Source: Atriophallophorus winterbourni (lineage: Eukaryota; Platyhelminthes; Trematoda; Plagiorchiida; Microphallidae). From it: 64,000 bases of DNA. The DNA lies in contig JACCGJ010005805.1 in NCBI GenBank assembly GCA_013407085.1, positions 1-64,000 of the forward strand. The letters run 5' to 3'. Numbering within the stretch: position 1 is the first letter of the stretch; the number at the start of each line of letters is the position of its first letter. This document shows, one piece after another, positions 24,200 through 38,800 of the stretch. The notes beneath the pieces were generated by a model. It was not told the origin of the DNA, did no database searches, and saw only the letters and a program-made list of their open reading frames with translations. The position numbers and the translations under genes were made by a program.

Positions 24200-25300
24200 G
24201 AAGGAAAACCTTGACATCAAACAACCGCTGCCTTTTGGATTACCCGGTTGCGTAAAAGGCTTCAATAAAAAACGAGGAAATCTCCGGAGAGAATGCCGTA
24301 GGTATATGTCTTTTCTTTCAAATCCCTGGTGACTAGTAGGTGCCACTTGTTTGTGCGCAGGAAAACGATGTGTAATAGAACAAACCCAGGTGAAGCTGAG
24401 GTCAACGCTTACATACTATTCCAATAAACCTTATTGAAACTTGTTAATATATATTTCGGGTCTCTGGTACAACATTTAGGAGACGCAAAACGCCGTTTGT
24501 TTTTCGAGCGACAAGTTAAAACTTGAGCAAGCTGGAGCTATAAAACTACCTGAATATTTTCATCTGCAATGAATGAACGCAAGGACACTGCTGGATATCG
24601 ATATTCAATCGATCATGATGCGTTCTCTCTAGCGACTGCTTTGTCTTTTGAAACCCATCGTCTTGGCGCACAGAACAACGCTCGTATTCCGAATCTTATT
24701 TTTTCTAGAGTGAAGGCCTTATACAGTACAATCAACGCAAAAATATAATAGAGAGAAAGGGCACTACTGTTGTTCGACTTTATTTTGTACTTTGCTCTTA
24801 GTATGCACTTGTTTGTATATGTTGCGCGATATGATGTTTTTAACTGGTCAAGGTCGCTGGCCGGGCGACGTAGTTCAATCAATATAGACTTGATGCAAAT
24901 AGACTTTTGAATAACAAGTTAGCATAAGATGGAATAAATAAAAGTGTATAATAATAAATGTGGAGAGACACTGGTCTGCTACAAGCTCTCGGTAGAGTAA
25001 TAACTGGCTCGGTACCAAGCTACAGCTACCCTATCAACTGCGATACCTCACCAGAGTACGATAACTTGTGGGATTCGTAATGAAGGAGGGACGGTAAATC
25101 TAAAGCTAATGATGGAATTTCCATTAGAACTTGAAAATCCTTTGCTGTCACAAAAATATATTTACTTCACCAACTCTTCAGTTCTATTTGGGAGACGGAT
25201 GTTTTCAAATCAGACTGGGGGGTGTTTAGCATCCTACCATACCCGAATGTTAATGGATATCTGTGTTAGATCTACCACGCAATACGACTTATCTATATCG
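24200..25300. other. No recognisable gene
   Basis: Includes a - strand 89-codon frame (24613-24882) and part of a + frame from 25109, neither matching a known family. Confidence 0.4.
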
Positions 25301-25329
25301 CAGCGACGGTACTGCTTAAGCGGTTCTCC

Positions 25330-26140
25330 GCAGTACGAAATATGCACATTAGTGTCAACCAAGTTGGGTTTCGCACAAGGTTCGTAGGCGTAGGCCAGAC
25401 CGTGGTTGTTTATGGGACATCAAGATAACGGATGGGATCCCTTGAAGCTCTCTATCTTGATTGGAGCCTATGACAATTTACAAGCGCTCCGGTTTGCGTC
25501 TACCGTGAAGAATCACCCGCATTTAATTTACACACAGGAGTCACGTAACGTTATCCGTTCTGTTGAACTATTTAGTAGACTGGATGATGAAACAGGTATT
25601 GTAACACTATCATGGGGTTCACGTTTTAACGGATCTCTGGATATTCTAGCTTAACTACGGTTAAATGCCGAAATGCTGAACAGGATTTTAAACCGCATTA
25701 GTAGCACTGCTGCAAAGGTCGGCATCTACATATACGTAGCAAAATCAAAGGCAATTATTTATACCCTTACATCAGGCATGCAGCAACTTAACGTTCAGTG
25801 TTTACGGATGGAGTACGTTCCGGTATTAAAATAACTCGGTTCAAGTATGTTGCCTAAAAGGCAAAAGTTGAAGTAAATTTGAGGGACGATCGTGCGTGCA
25901 ATATGTATTTGCAGTTAAGAGGCACCCTTTGGTGAAGGCACGGAATAAGCCTAAAAATGATACGTGTTTATCAAGCACCAATCAGCGTTGCACTGCTTTA
26001 TGGATGCGAGACGTAGCCGCTGAGTTCACATGATGTACTATCTTTAGAAGCGTTCGTCCACTGGTGTATTAGCGCAATCATGGTCATCCGGTATACCGAA
26101 CGAGTAGCTAAGAATGCCAATTGAGCCCGATTGAATGGAT
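25330..26140 (+). mobile_element. Heavily decayed RTE-like RT remnant
   Basis: Across frames one can read NQVGFRTRFVGVGQTV (position of the Q-GFR motif), LNRILNRISSTAAKVGIYI, AKSKAI, VPVLK then LGSSML, and ALLYGCET followed by EAFVHWC. These follow the order of the RTE thumb and connection region. Stops are frequent. It is just upstream of the Ig receptor promoter region. Confidence 0.5.
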
Positions 26141-26267
26141 TACCTACGATTTCCGTTCACATCCATATATATATATATGCAAATTAAAATTAAAAGCGCG
26201 CAGTCTTCCTAGATAAATTGCATTTCTCTTGGTTCAAAACAAAATAAGGTCTACAATATATTTTCGT

Positions 26268-26620
26268 GATGACATCCCCATCTCTTACACATCACTACCG
26301 ATTTCAGGCTGTTTGCTGTCATCATCTGCATACAGTAAGATCGGATTCACCGATCGTAGAAACAGCTGTATTTTTATAAACGAATGTATTCTTCTACGCC
26401 ACTGTTATATATATTTGTTACAAAGAGCAAAGATGTTCAACTACAGAATCAAAAGTAATAAATCGTTTGGCAATCAAGACTCTTATAATCTAGCAATATA
26501 GTTTGTTGTTCACACCCCCATTTCATACTCCACTAATGGTTTCTGGCTGTTTACCGTCATTGCCAGCGGACAGTGAGATCAGATATACCGATCCTTGAAA
26601 TAGCGGTATGATGGTAAAAA
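26268..26620. repeat. Two copies of a ~240-bp repeat upstream of the Ig gene
   Basis: CACTACCGATTTCAGGCTG.TTGCTGTCATC and CACTAATGGTTTCTGGCTG.TTACCGTCATT recur 240 bases apart, each followed by an ACAGT.AGATC..AT..ACCGATC block. Related units are in intron 1 at 27511-27953. Confidence 0.6.
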
Positions 26621-26798
26621 AAGGTATAGTTGTGTTTTTTTAAAGATATTTTTGTTCCATACTTTTATTACAATCATCAAATATTGATTAGAACGTGTGA
26701 GTATTTCTGCAAAACACATTCCAATACGGTCATACGGCATATTGTCTGATGGCTATTTATACGTTGGTAGGTTAAACCTTGTACATTTATTTATCAAA

Positions 26799-26886
26799 AT
26801 GGTTGCTATAAGGTGGTTTATCTTGGTTTTATTTTGCCTGCAAACGAAAACTATCATTGCCTTCGATATTACGGTCGTTTATCCAA
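26799..26886 (+). CDS. Ig receptor exon 1: signal peptide
   Basis: An ATG opens 29 codons and one base. Basic residues precede a hydrophobic core (IRWFILVLFCLQ) and a small-residue cleavage context before FDITVVYP. The donor is GTAAGC, phase 1, matching exon 2. An upstream in-frame stretch lacks signal character, so this ATG is preferred. Confidence 0.75.
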
Positions 26887-29800
26887 GTAAGCGAGTAATT
26901 TTATCACCATATGAACTGAATAAAACCTTAATCGGAAACGTTGAAATCTCTCACAATTCGTGCTTTGGAAAGGAGTGTTTATTTTGTTTGATCTTTCTTA
27001 TATCCAATAAACGAGAATCGATTTCATGAAAACCACATCTAGCAAAATTGCATCCTGAATGAAACAGGCGATTTATTGTAGCTAAATACTAAATACATGT
27101 TCATTTCATTTTTGCTGAAATATGTCATTGAAATGTCTTACGTTATTCCGAGGTGCCTTATAGTTGGAAAAATTGGTAGGCATCAAAAATACTAATTATA
27201 ATTAGCATCACTCAAATGCTGATATCTGAGAGTTCAAGCTCTTGTTCTCAGTTGAATCACCAAACGTTCAGCGGTATAGCCTCTTCATCACACAGGATAT
27301 TAATTATACATAACAACTGATCACATCATTTTTCTACGTCTTTACAAAACTGTAGTTTCGTTATTTATACGAAATGATGTTCGATTTCACAGTTAAGAAG
27401 GATTATTCATAACATGATTCATTCGCATATCTTACCTAATCATGTTTACGTCCAATTATGCATCATCATTTTTTTACACGACTTCCAATTAGTGCAGCTC
27501 AAACCATGTGAACAAAGTAATGTGTTGCTCACATCCTCCACACTTGAACACCACTACCGTCATCCGGTGGAGACAGTAAGATACGTTTTTGTGAGACTTG
27601 ACATAGTCTATAAGTGGTTAACAATGTTATACGTGAATGTCAATGTTACATATGGTTCGCACAATGAACCACGGATTTCAAACACCGAATCACATAGTGA
27701 TTCGTGGTCAAGCACTCAAGGCGCTTATGGATGACCAAAGTGATGTGTTGCTCACATCCGCCCGGACTAATACGCCAATACATGTTTCTGGCTGTTTGCC
27801 ATCTTCAGGTTGAGACAGTTATATAAGGTCCAGTGAGCTATGGATCAGAGGATAAGTGGTAAACAATGTTATACTTGAATGCCACTGATACATTGGCTTC
27901 GAACAACGAACAACGGTGTTCAAACAGACAATCACTCAAGGCGCTTTTGTATGACCAAGTTAATATGTATTCATTTTTTAATAATGGTATAAATAGTTAC
28001 TCTTAGATAATTTCATTTAAACATTCAAATTATAGCACAGGTTTCTTCCAATTTTCAATTATTACTCCTATGATGATCTCTTGGAGATTGCTGCATCAAA
28101 TTTAGCAGCGCCCTTATTCATAATTTTCTAAAGTAATTTTTACTTGAAAAAGCAACTGTTAGAATGTTGATATGATTTCGTGAGTTTTCAAATCAGCGAA
28201 TTTGTTTATCCAGCAAAATTTGCGAATAAATTAAACACTTAGTTTGTAAAATTATTTCAATTAATCCAATTATTTATTTTAAAATCAGCGTCAACATTTA
28301 TATGTATATATATCTTATGTAAAAACGAAGTCTCATATAGATGCTCGAGTAATTTTTATTGCAATGAAAGAATATAAAATTAAAGAAAATAACTGTAGTA
28401 CATCTTGTAAGGTCTAATAAAAAATCTTTCAGGTTTGAGCAATGTTTTATGGTTTTAGCCGAATGCTACGACGATAAACTTACAACTGATTTTCTTACCA
28501 TTGCACTGGATTTATCATTTGATAAATGTATATTTGAGCTATTGTTCATTATATTTGCTCATAGTAAAAGCAGTTTATACATTGATTCGAGACCAGGCAT
28601 GTCAACGAATTTATTTTTGTTTCAATGATACTTATCATTTTCAAATACCTCTTGTTCATCGAACTTTCAGCTGAGAACATCATTGAGTTTGTTCCGACGG
28701 ACGTCATTTATTTCAAAGAAGGTGATGTACCGCAATTGAAGTGTACGATTAAGTACAGGGGAGACGTTAGGTGAGTAAGGATTTGAGGTTTTAGATTCCA
28801 ATTGTCGTTTGGACAATTTATATTACTAATAAATTATCTATTCAGGAAATGTAAGCAAAACTTGCGGTATTCTGCAGCACCAATATTTTTTAATCTCACT
28901 CAGGAAAACAGATTAAATGTGTACTTCTCTCTTTAATGAAAGTGCGAATTTTCTGACGCATTTTTAGGCAGAGTTTCGTCCTTTTGAGACACAAAAATCT
29001 AAGTCTACCAGACAACTGGATTTTAGTTAGTAATACAGAAAACATTCATCATACTGAGCGATAAACTGAATTATATTTTGTAATCTGCACGCCTTGAGCA
29101 TTTGAGAAAGCGTGAACAAAATTCAAATCCGCCGTACTCCACCGTTGGATACGTTTGGCATTTCGAAACTATTCAATTTCCTACATCCATATATATTTAA
29201 ATGGTTTCAAATAATTTGGTTGAACCAAATGTCCGATTTTGCATGCATTATTATAATACACATCGAACTAAAGATCCAGTTGTGTTTATGTTCATCAAGT
29301 ATGGAGAGTAGTATATGTTCGGGCAACTCATGACTTAACAAATTGACTGAGCAAAACTTAGGCGTCTGTGAGCGGCACTTCATATTTCTACACAGTTTTA
29401 AGATTGGCGTATACTTGGCCTGCTGTCAATACTATTTTTTAGAGAACGCAAACCGACTATGATACCACCGCGATTTTACAAGTGTTTCAGAAATATTGCA
29501 CTTCAAATCACAGCTACTAATTTTCAAGAAATTCAGTTCAGTATAAAATATTCGTCATGAGAATGACTTGGAAAAATAGTACGTCCCCATCCAAAAACAA
29601 ATAAATTTTCATGTGTCAATTATATTACATTTTAATTCTTACACAAATACTTCATTTACAGTTCACTTACACAAGGTTGGATTCAACTGAATAATTTGCA
29701 ATTTATCCCGAATTCCGTTCCACCTCAAACGCATCCATCAGGGACTAATACGTATGTCTACACAAGTCCTGGAAATAAGCCAATGGAAGAAGGTGATTAT

Positions 29801-32800
29801 GTATGCAGTGTGACGGGTCCATTTGGAACAGCCATCGCGAACCAGACTACGCTGAAAATAGACCGTAAGTCCTTATCATATTCTGTTACAGACACAATTG
29901 AAACATGTATTCTGAAAAGTAGGTTTCGCTAATCATGGAAAATGTCTCCATGAGTAGACTTTATTGGTTTAAAGACAACCACACAGTCATGTGCATAAAG
30001 TGATGATTGATAATTATGATCGGATATCCCTTATCCATGTGAAAATATAACGGTGATGCATGCCAGTGAAAGCATCAAGGAAATTGTCGTGCTGACGTTT
30101 TTCTACTCGTTCACGAAACTTGATTGTATACAAGGTGTACACACCCATCCACGTTTCCTGTGCTCAAGTTTCATAGAATCCGTAGCTATTTACGTCGCGC
30201 CGACCGACATCTTTCATGATTGAAATATTTTGAGATTAATTAGCATTTAAGCAACCGGTAAATGCTCCCGCTAAAATGATGTCTCTGTTAATGATGATGA
30301 TGATGATGATGATAACAATAGATCTTATGGCTCTTTTTTAAGTGAGATGTAGAATATTCATGGTGCATACTGAAAATCATTTGTATCACAAATTCGTCAA
30401 CTCAATTATCACATATTTTTAATCGATATGCCGCAGTTAGCGTTGCATGGAATGTACATAATACCAGAATCAGATCACTCTGAGCGCGATAATTTTAAGT
30501 TTCCTAGTTATTTCCTCGTTGATTCCTGATAATTTATTGATCGATATCGCCTTAAGACATTCAACAAGTTCAGTTAAATAATTGTCACGTAGAAATACGT
30601 CGTAATATATGGTAACGGTTGTACTATTTTATAGTCATATGGTCTATAACATTCACTTAGCAAATCATTATTTTGTGAAGGTTTACAATTTGCTAGCCGA
30701 ATAACGATGAATCAGTGTTATATAAATTTTATTGATTGAACAAGTTGTAATATTTATCCACAGTTTTATGTCATGCTGGGTTATTGAATATAATGTTTAC
30801 AATAATATATTATGACATTTCTGATCACTAATCATCAGTTATATAGCTGTGGTATTCATTCGAATACTTGCAATTTGAAAGCTCAGTTGTCCCGTATTTT
30901 AGAAAATATTTATACTCCAAGAAGCACCAACAAACTGTTGGTCGGGGAATCCATAATTTTGGTTTGCGTATCGCTCGGAAATCCGTTGCCTACGTACAAA
31001 TGGACGTTTACCTCCGTAGAAGATAAGGCCAAAACGGTCGCGATTGAACAAGTAAGATTTGCAATAATTCAGTATCAACTTTATCGCATTGATTATACAG
31101 TGAACACTTCAAGCATCTTACACAATATTAATAAACAGAATTTGGTTAGAAATTAAAATAAATGATAAAAATGTCAATGTTGTGAAACAGACAATTTAAT
31201 GGATTATCGTATAACAATTCATTCGCGCGATTAAATCAGCTCTATTACATTAAGGCTATGCTACTGTATCCGCTAGCATTGAATTTTGCACAAACGTTTT
31301 CGACGGTAATTCTGCTAATCACAAAATGTATTTCGAACGATAGATGTGAGATTTTTCTTCTAACTTCAGACTCGATTGCCCGGAATAACTTTAAAACAAA
31401 AAGGAGCTGATTTGTACATCAGCAACATCCAACTACAGCATGCTGGAACATATAGATGTGAAGCACCGCACCCACATCGGTAAACTACAGAAAAATTCAG
31501 ACTATTACATTTTAAATGTACAAAGTGAGTTGTCAAATGTTATTCTACTTTGCATCCAATTAATTTTAAATAATTTTTAAGCAAAATATTACTTTCAAAA
31601 CACAAATTTTATTTTCGCAATGCGCTTCGATAGATAACTGTATGATTATCAAAAACGACACATTGCAAAATTCATCGAAAAATTAAATCGCTTCCAAGTT
31701 TGAACAATATGTTTATTTCAGACTATCGAGTTTTGACATAGAAGCGTTTTAGACCAAAATATTTTTATGAAAAGGAATAAGGCGGATATGGGATTAAGCA
31801 AGACAAATGCAAATATTTTTAGATAGTTCCGAAACTATTATATGCACTGAGCTTGTTAAGATAGACTAGCTAGTAAAAATTCAAGTGACGCACTCAATCA
31901 CATTTTGTCAAAAAAATAATAATGGCGTATTTTAGTAAGCGTATTTCTGCAAATATCATTCCATATCGGCTGCACAAAAACTATGATTATGTTTTCTATT
32001 CAAAGTTGTGGATTATGTTTATAAAAACTGTTCTATTTAGAGGAATAACGGTGATCGGATATTTTCAGACCTGTTGTTTGTGTTCAATTTTCAACCACAT
32101 TGATACCAATACAGAATGTTAAATGCAATCGGGAGTTATTTATCTTTTAAATAGATTAGCAGTTTGCCTAAATATCGTTTTACCGTAATGCAGGCAAGCC
32201 AGCAATTCTTACAATTCCTTCGAATACTGAAGTTCTTATGGATCATAAGGCATCGGTTTATTGTTACATCGATGAAGTACGAACCGTCCCTACAGGCACC
32301 GTTAGCTGGCTAAAAAACGGTGAAAAGCTTTCTATGAACGATGAAAATTTACAACTAACGAAGGATAATGTGAGTGATTGATTACCAATATATTAATTTC
32401 GTTTAACATTCACCATTTATTTAAGTATCTTCAAATTTGTTTTTATCATTATGCTGTAGTAAATATTTAAATAGTACAAGCAATTCATATTTAATTTCAA
32501 ATGATATTTATATATCATTATTATGCTGGTTCACAAGTTTAAGTTTTACATTGTTCTGGCCCTACTTCGGTCGATGTCGATCTTCGACATACATCACAAT
32601 CGCATGAATTTACATGTTCTATAAACTCTCGAATGAACAAACATTCCGATTCTGGAGGAACAATCTATCTTGTAGCGCTTGCAACGATAGGCAGAACTCA
32701 GACGTTGGGGTCATTTGCACCCTGGCGGCGAGATCTGCGTACAACAGTAGAAAGCTGTATCGTCTCCTCCCCAGCTGGTGGATAACATATTACACATTGC

Positions 32801-35800
32801 CTCCAATGTGAGGGGTCAAGAGCAACGTTTACTTAAATCGCGGCACATTGCCAAGATATTTCATATAACTTTAGCAAACCTCTTTGTAACGCATGTGCGG
32901 TTTGCCCAATGGTCCACTACCTGATTGCAACTCACCATAGAGTAGATCTTTCGGAACACGACCATTTCTATTCTATTGACATGGCCAGGACACCGCATGC
33001 GGCGCTATCGTAGTAGGGTGAACATGCTCTGTAGACCATCTATTAAAAGCACTTCATCATTAATCACTCTGTCCATCCACGATATGTTCAATATACGAAG
33101 GATGCTTCGTAGTTGGAAAGCATTCAGCTTTCGTTCGTGTCCTGCTTGGGCGGTCCAGGTTTTACTGCCATACAGTAAAGCATTTATTATAAACCACGTT
33201 TTCTTCACAGCCAACATGCGGATACCCCAAACTCGAGAGTTTAATCGAGACAAATGAGAGCTGCTCTTGCAATCAGCTTATCAATCTCCGTGTCTAGCGA
33301 AAGATTATCTATAATGGCTAAACCACCTAATGTAAAGGGATGTACTGGTTCAATTTGACAGTTTTCAACAGTGATGATTGGATGCAATACAATCCCTTAC
33401 CTATGCTGATGTTTAGCCCAAAGTCTTTGCTTGCCGACGAAAACAGCTCATTATCGATTAGAAAGGCACTTGGGAGTGAGACATAACGGCCTCATCGACA
33501 GCAATCAGCAGGTCATGGATTTGTACATACCGTGAATTATATTTTGCCCTCAACCGTTTCAGGTTGATAAACATACCATCACTTCGCGTGCCTATTGTTC
33601 TCTTCCTTAAGGCGTGCTTCGGAAGCAGAGTATGGAAAATTCAGAGCACCGTGAGCGCAAGAAAACTCCCTTGTTTTGAACCTTTAGAGAATTTCAAAGG
33701 CTTCTGAACTGAACCCATAAAATGGACTGAGCAATTCCTCCATGAGTCGATTGAAATAAGGAAGTTGAGCAGTCTTGGGGGCAGCCTATAAGATTAAGCA
33801 TTTTCTAAAGACCCCATTCGCTGACGTAGTCGAATGCCTTCGTTAAATCGATAAAAACAGCGTATAATATCATTCGTTTTTCCCGCTAATTTTCCTCAAG
33901 TTGTCACAGGTAGGAGATCATGCGAACTGTTGACCTTCCTCTGCAAAGCCACATTGAGATTCGGAGTAAATTCAATAAGCTAAAGTGTGTAGCCGGATAT
34001 GTAAGAATTTAGTTAAGCATTTGGGTAAGAAATTCAGAAAGGAGATTCCTCTATAATTGTTGCAGTCAACTCTTTTACCTTTATTCTTAAATAGCGTGGT
34101 GATTTTTGTGTATGGCATCTTTTGTGGACGCACTTCGCCTGCCAGCACCTTGGAAGCAAATGGTTTACAGTTTCTGCAAATGCTGCTCTTCAACATTTCA
34201 TTCTGTCGTCACCAAGGTTTTTTCATTCGCTTAGCGGTCGATTGCCCTGTCAAGGGTAGAGGGAGTATCTCCATGTTAAATGGTTGGCAGCCGCTCAACA
34301 TTTTAAAGTACATGCGCTTAAACCGTACTGTCCTTAGAGTAGATAAAGGAGAAATGATCTAGCTATATTTCCATCTGCTAAGTTTTGTCGACAATCTGGT
34401 CGCCAGATACACACTTAATGGAGCTGTATTAAGTTGGTTTGGACCAATGGCTCTATATATCCTGTCAAACATACTGTGAATATTTCTGGTTTCCGCAGAT
34501 TTGTGAATAATGAGTATAAATACATCTCAATAGTCATTTGAATTTCGTCTTGCAATCTTTTAAAACTTATTTCTATCTGCTATTACAAGTGGTAAGTTTT
34601 CATCTGGTGGCATACCTTTGGCCATCAAGAATGTTCAATATTAATCCTATAACACAGCAGTCTTGCAAAAGCTTTTTCTTCGAACCAGTCGCTCGTTCGA
34701 GTTTTCTTTGGACCGTAAGCGGAAAGTGCGTTTCGGCATATGCAGCTTTTTATTGTTTCATACTTATCTGAAGCCGATTCAAATTATGATGTCTTGTTGA
34801 ACTCGGGTGTGAAAGCTTTTGTAAATCCTTCTGTTATATTAGTTTCCCACATGTGAGTGACGTCTATCCTAGGCTTACCAGACAATTTGGTGCGGTGAAA
34901 TCTGGTGTCGAATGCTTCAGTCTGCGCTTTGATATTATCTGGCGAGAATTACGCTCCATATATTAGTGCGACTAACAAGAGGAAGATCAAGCTGATGCCA
35001 ATGCTTAGGGTGAGGATGTTTACAAGAGAACTTATGCTGTGGTTTTGTTAGAAAGAAAGTGTTACTGAAACAAAGACTGAACTGTGTACCCAATTATAAA
35101 AGGCGTTGTCTATTTTCATTGGTTTTACCTACACCGAAAATTCCAAGACAGTTTTGCCTAGACCCGAAATCTGCACCAACTCTGGAATGAAAATCACCCA
35201 ATACCACTACACATTTTATTTGTAGCACGTTTTAGAGGACTATTGTGAGGTTATGATAAAAAGCGTCTTTTTCAGCACGCGTCGCACAGAGCGTCGGTGC
35301 ATAAACGTTGAGCAACGTAATAGTACCAGTAATGCATTTCGTATTTAGAGTCCCAATCCGTTCGCTCCGGTAGCTGCTCGGTTCTGCCGTTTTTACTCGG
35401 CTGTTTCGCACAGAAAACCCAACTTCAGGCACATCAGAACCCTTTCCTTTCCAAAAAATGTTTAATCACTTTTTGTTAGTATGCCAGTGTCTTGTAATCT
35501 CATTCATTGCAGTAAAACCACGTACACATTCAGCCTTTCTAGCTCAATGCTAATCACAGCTGCTTTTCTTACGCCTCTGATATTCGAGATCTTGTCATGA
35601 AATCCTGGAAGCATCAACACTCAAAGTTCATAGTGTCAGAACTGACCTTTGCTGTTTAGTAATTTGTTTCGCCGGTGCGGAATAATACAGTAGGCTGATC
35701 GGTTGATTCCTAAACCCCATGCACCTAATGATGAAAGTACACTGTTGCTAAATGGCACATCATCGACTGGGGCTGCCCAGTCTAATGAAACCTAAACATT

Positions 35801-38800
35801 TCTCACACCATCAGTATCAGCTTCATGAAATCTAAAGAGATCCGGACGGGTAGGACTTAGATAGACAGGGATTTTATAGAAAATTGTGCACAAACCACTC
35901 AAAACGTAGGACCAACGCTTTCGAACACATAAATTGAAACACAATAATTCATTGTGCAAAAACAGAAAGCTAAACAATACATATAGGATAATAAGGCATA
36001 TCAAGTAAAAATATATATTCTTCCAAATAACAATAGGGCCAGTCTTCATATATTCATCGAGTTTAGGAGCGAAAACCTCAACAGATTCCGAGCACATGAT
36101 GGCGTGTATATGTGTAAGTATGCAATGTTTGCAATGTATGTATGTATGCTATATGTATATGCAATCGAAAATGCAGAATGGTTAAATCCATTTAAATGTT
36201 TTCGTTTTTATTATGGTCATTGTTATTTCGAAACCTTATTTAGTTGATGTATTTCTGGATGCAAGATTTTGTTTACCAATAGGTGGTCGCTCTGTATCTG
36301 TTGTTGTGCAAAATTGTGTAGATTTAGTTTTATTATCCGAACCTAGAAATTCAAGCTTTGATTAAACTTTCGTGAACGAGGATAGTAATATTAACATAAC
36401 GGTGTTCTTGCGACTTTTACTGACATGCGTAATACCAACATACATGTTTAAGCAAATGCTCAATGTTAGATTGCAACAGAACACTGTTTCTGGACATAAT
36501 CTGGAGAATAATTATTCACTGCGACATCTGCTCTCACGAATCTTAGCATAAGAAACGAAATGCGGGTTGACGAGGATATTATTAAGGGTTTCAAGCTGAT
36601 CGTGAGATGTGACCGTTTGGCCATCAGGAGATTTATGACAATCGGGTTGTGGCGTCTCAAAAATAATCCGTTCCGTCGGTGGTACGGAATCCGTAAAACC
36701 TATCCTAACCAGCGTAACCTATTCGTGTTGATATGCTTCGCTACATTAACTAAAAGTATTTTTTCGATGAGCATCATTGCGAATGCTAACTCACCAAACT
36801 TCTGCGGTGATATCGCTTTTCAAAAACTGCGAGAATCTTATTGTGCTATTCACGCATGGTCGAACTTTCGCAAACAGAATAATACACCTTAAAGTGTGGT
36901 TCTACATTTGAATGACAGAGATAGTCCATTCTGAAACCAGTCGTGAACCAAATTACGAAATGCCCTGCTTGCCTTAGAATAATATAGGCTTGCTCCAATG
37001 AATCATGGTTGGCTTGATAATGTGACCACTCGTAAAAGAGGTCTATTATAAGGTATACATAATCAACACATGTTTATTGTTTTCTCTGTTTAATATTTAG
37101 TTGGCACATTTTTAATTGTTATATTTTAATCTGATCGGATTCTTAGTTTCAAATTAATGTGTTATCTACAATGGTCATTTAATCATTGTATTCTACTTTA
37201 AAGTCACCGAGTAGGCTCATTAAGATTAAGTTGATCGAATGAAACTTTGCGAAGAAATTCATGGCCACACTTACACGGAAGTTGGATACAAAGTTCTCAG
37301 AACAACCTACTGCATATGCGTGTGATTGAATGTTTGAAAAAATTGTTTTTCTTTTAAATAAAGCTATGTTATTTTACTCGAATTACCATATTTTTATAAT
37401 CAGAATTAAACGTTCTCATATGCTTATTTCTTAGATGAGCATATACACCATACAATATAAGCGAAAAATACAATATTACTTGAAATATAATGCATATATA
37501 TTCATTCATTTTTTCAAAACCCCCGACACATATTCAACAATTTTTGGGATAGACACTCTTGGTGGGCAACTTAAATATGGGATATTCCGCAATGGTGCAA
37601 TGTAACTATTCAAACGAAAACGGTTGGGCCATTCAAAATGCGTATATCAAAACTTTAGTACCGAGGCCTTTCGTTCTCACTAATGCAAGTCTCGACGAAG
37701 TTGCGATCGCGGACGATCCCACAACGTTGGTATGCAAAGAGACTGGTGGACCGTTACCAAGCCAAAAATTGATTCCACATAATACCGAGCGCCAAGGCCA
37801 AACCATTCAGATAGTAAGTAATATATTTTTTAATTATTAGTAATAAATTCTAAAAAAGTTCAAAAGTAGAAATGCAAAACGTATTGGCATTCTATGGTTT
37901 TCTTCATTTAAAATTAGAGCAAACCCCATGATTATATAAACAATCATTTCTCAAGAAACCATGATCGATGTTTTTGTGTTCATATACTAATTTGACCGAA
38001 ATTCATCCTCGATTCATGGGACAAATTTAGAAATGTAGAAAATCAAAGATATTCGTAAAACGTGACATACACTTTTTCATTTTTCTTAATTTTGATATGG
38101 AACAGTGATAACCCTTGAAAATATACAAATTGTGCATAGTGTATAACATTAATTATGTAATGCTTCGCCATAAAACTCATTAGTTGGACTCGCGGTCTCC
38201 ACTTGACGAAGACAGCGAGAAAAGTGTGATGATGTATATTTACTATGATATGGTAATTGTGAAGCTATGTGCTTTTTGCGACCATAAATTCTTGAATCTT
38301 GAATCTTGAATGTGTAACTGAAGGGGATGTTAGCACCACGCTATTATGATATTTATTTCTTACTTTCTTAAATGGTCGTACTAGTTTACTTGGTATAATA
38401 AAGACTATAACTAACAAACGAGGAAGGATTATATGTCGCGGCTTTGTACAAATATAATTTTCCACTTGAAATTTAGAAAAAATAATTTCGGAAAGAAAAA
38501 AAATGAATTTCAGTTAGATAGTAATGAGAAAACTTTTGCATGAGAATAAAAATAGAGTTAATATCTCTTACGTTTGAGTTAAAATTTTCAAAACGTTTCA
38601 GAAATTACAGTTTAGATCTTAGCGTAAAATTTCAACGTTTTTCTTCCGTAATGCTTCTCCAATATTTGATATACATTTTTACTTCCAAACAGTATGGGAA
38701 TATTAAAGATTCCGGAGAATACGAATGTTCAGCAGGAAACCGATCTGGGGGATGCATCAAAAGACATTGTGCTATATCTTTTCGACCAGGAGGGTCCACA

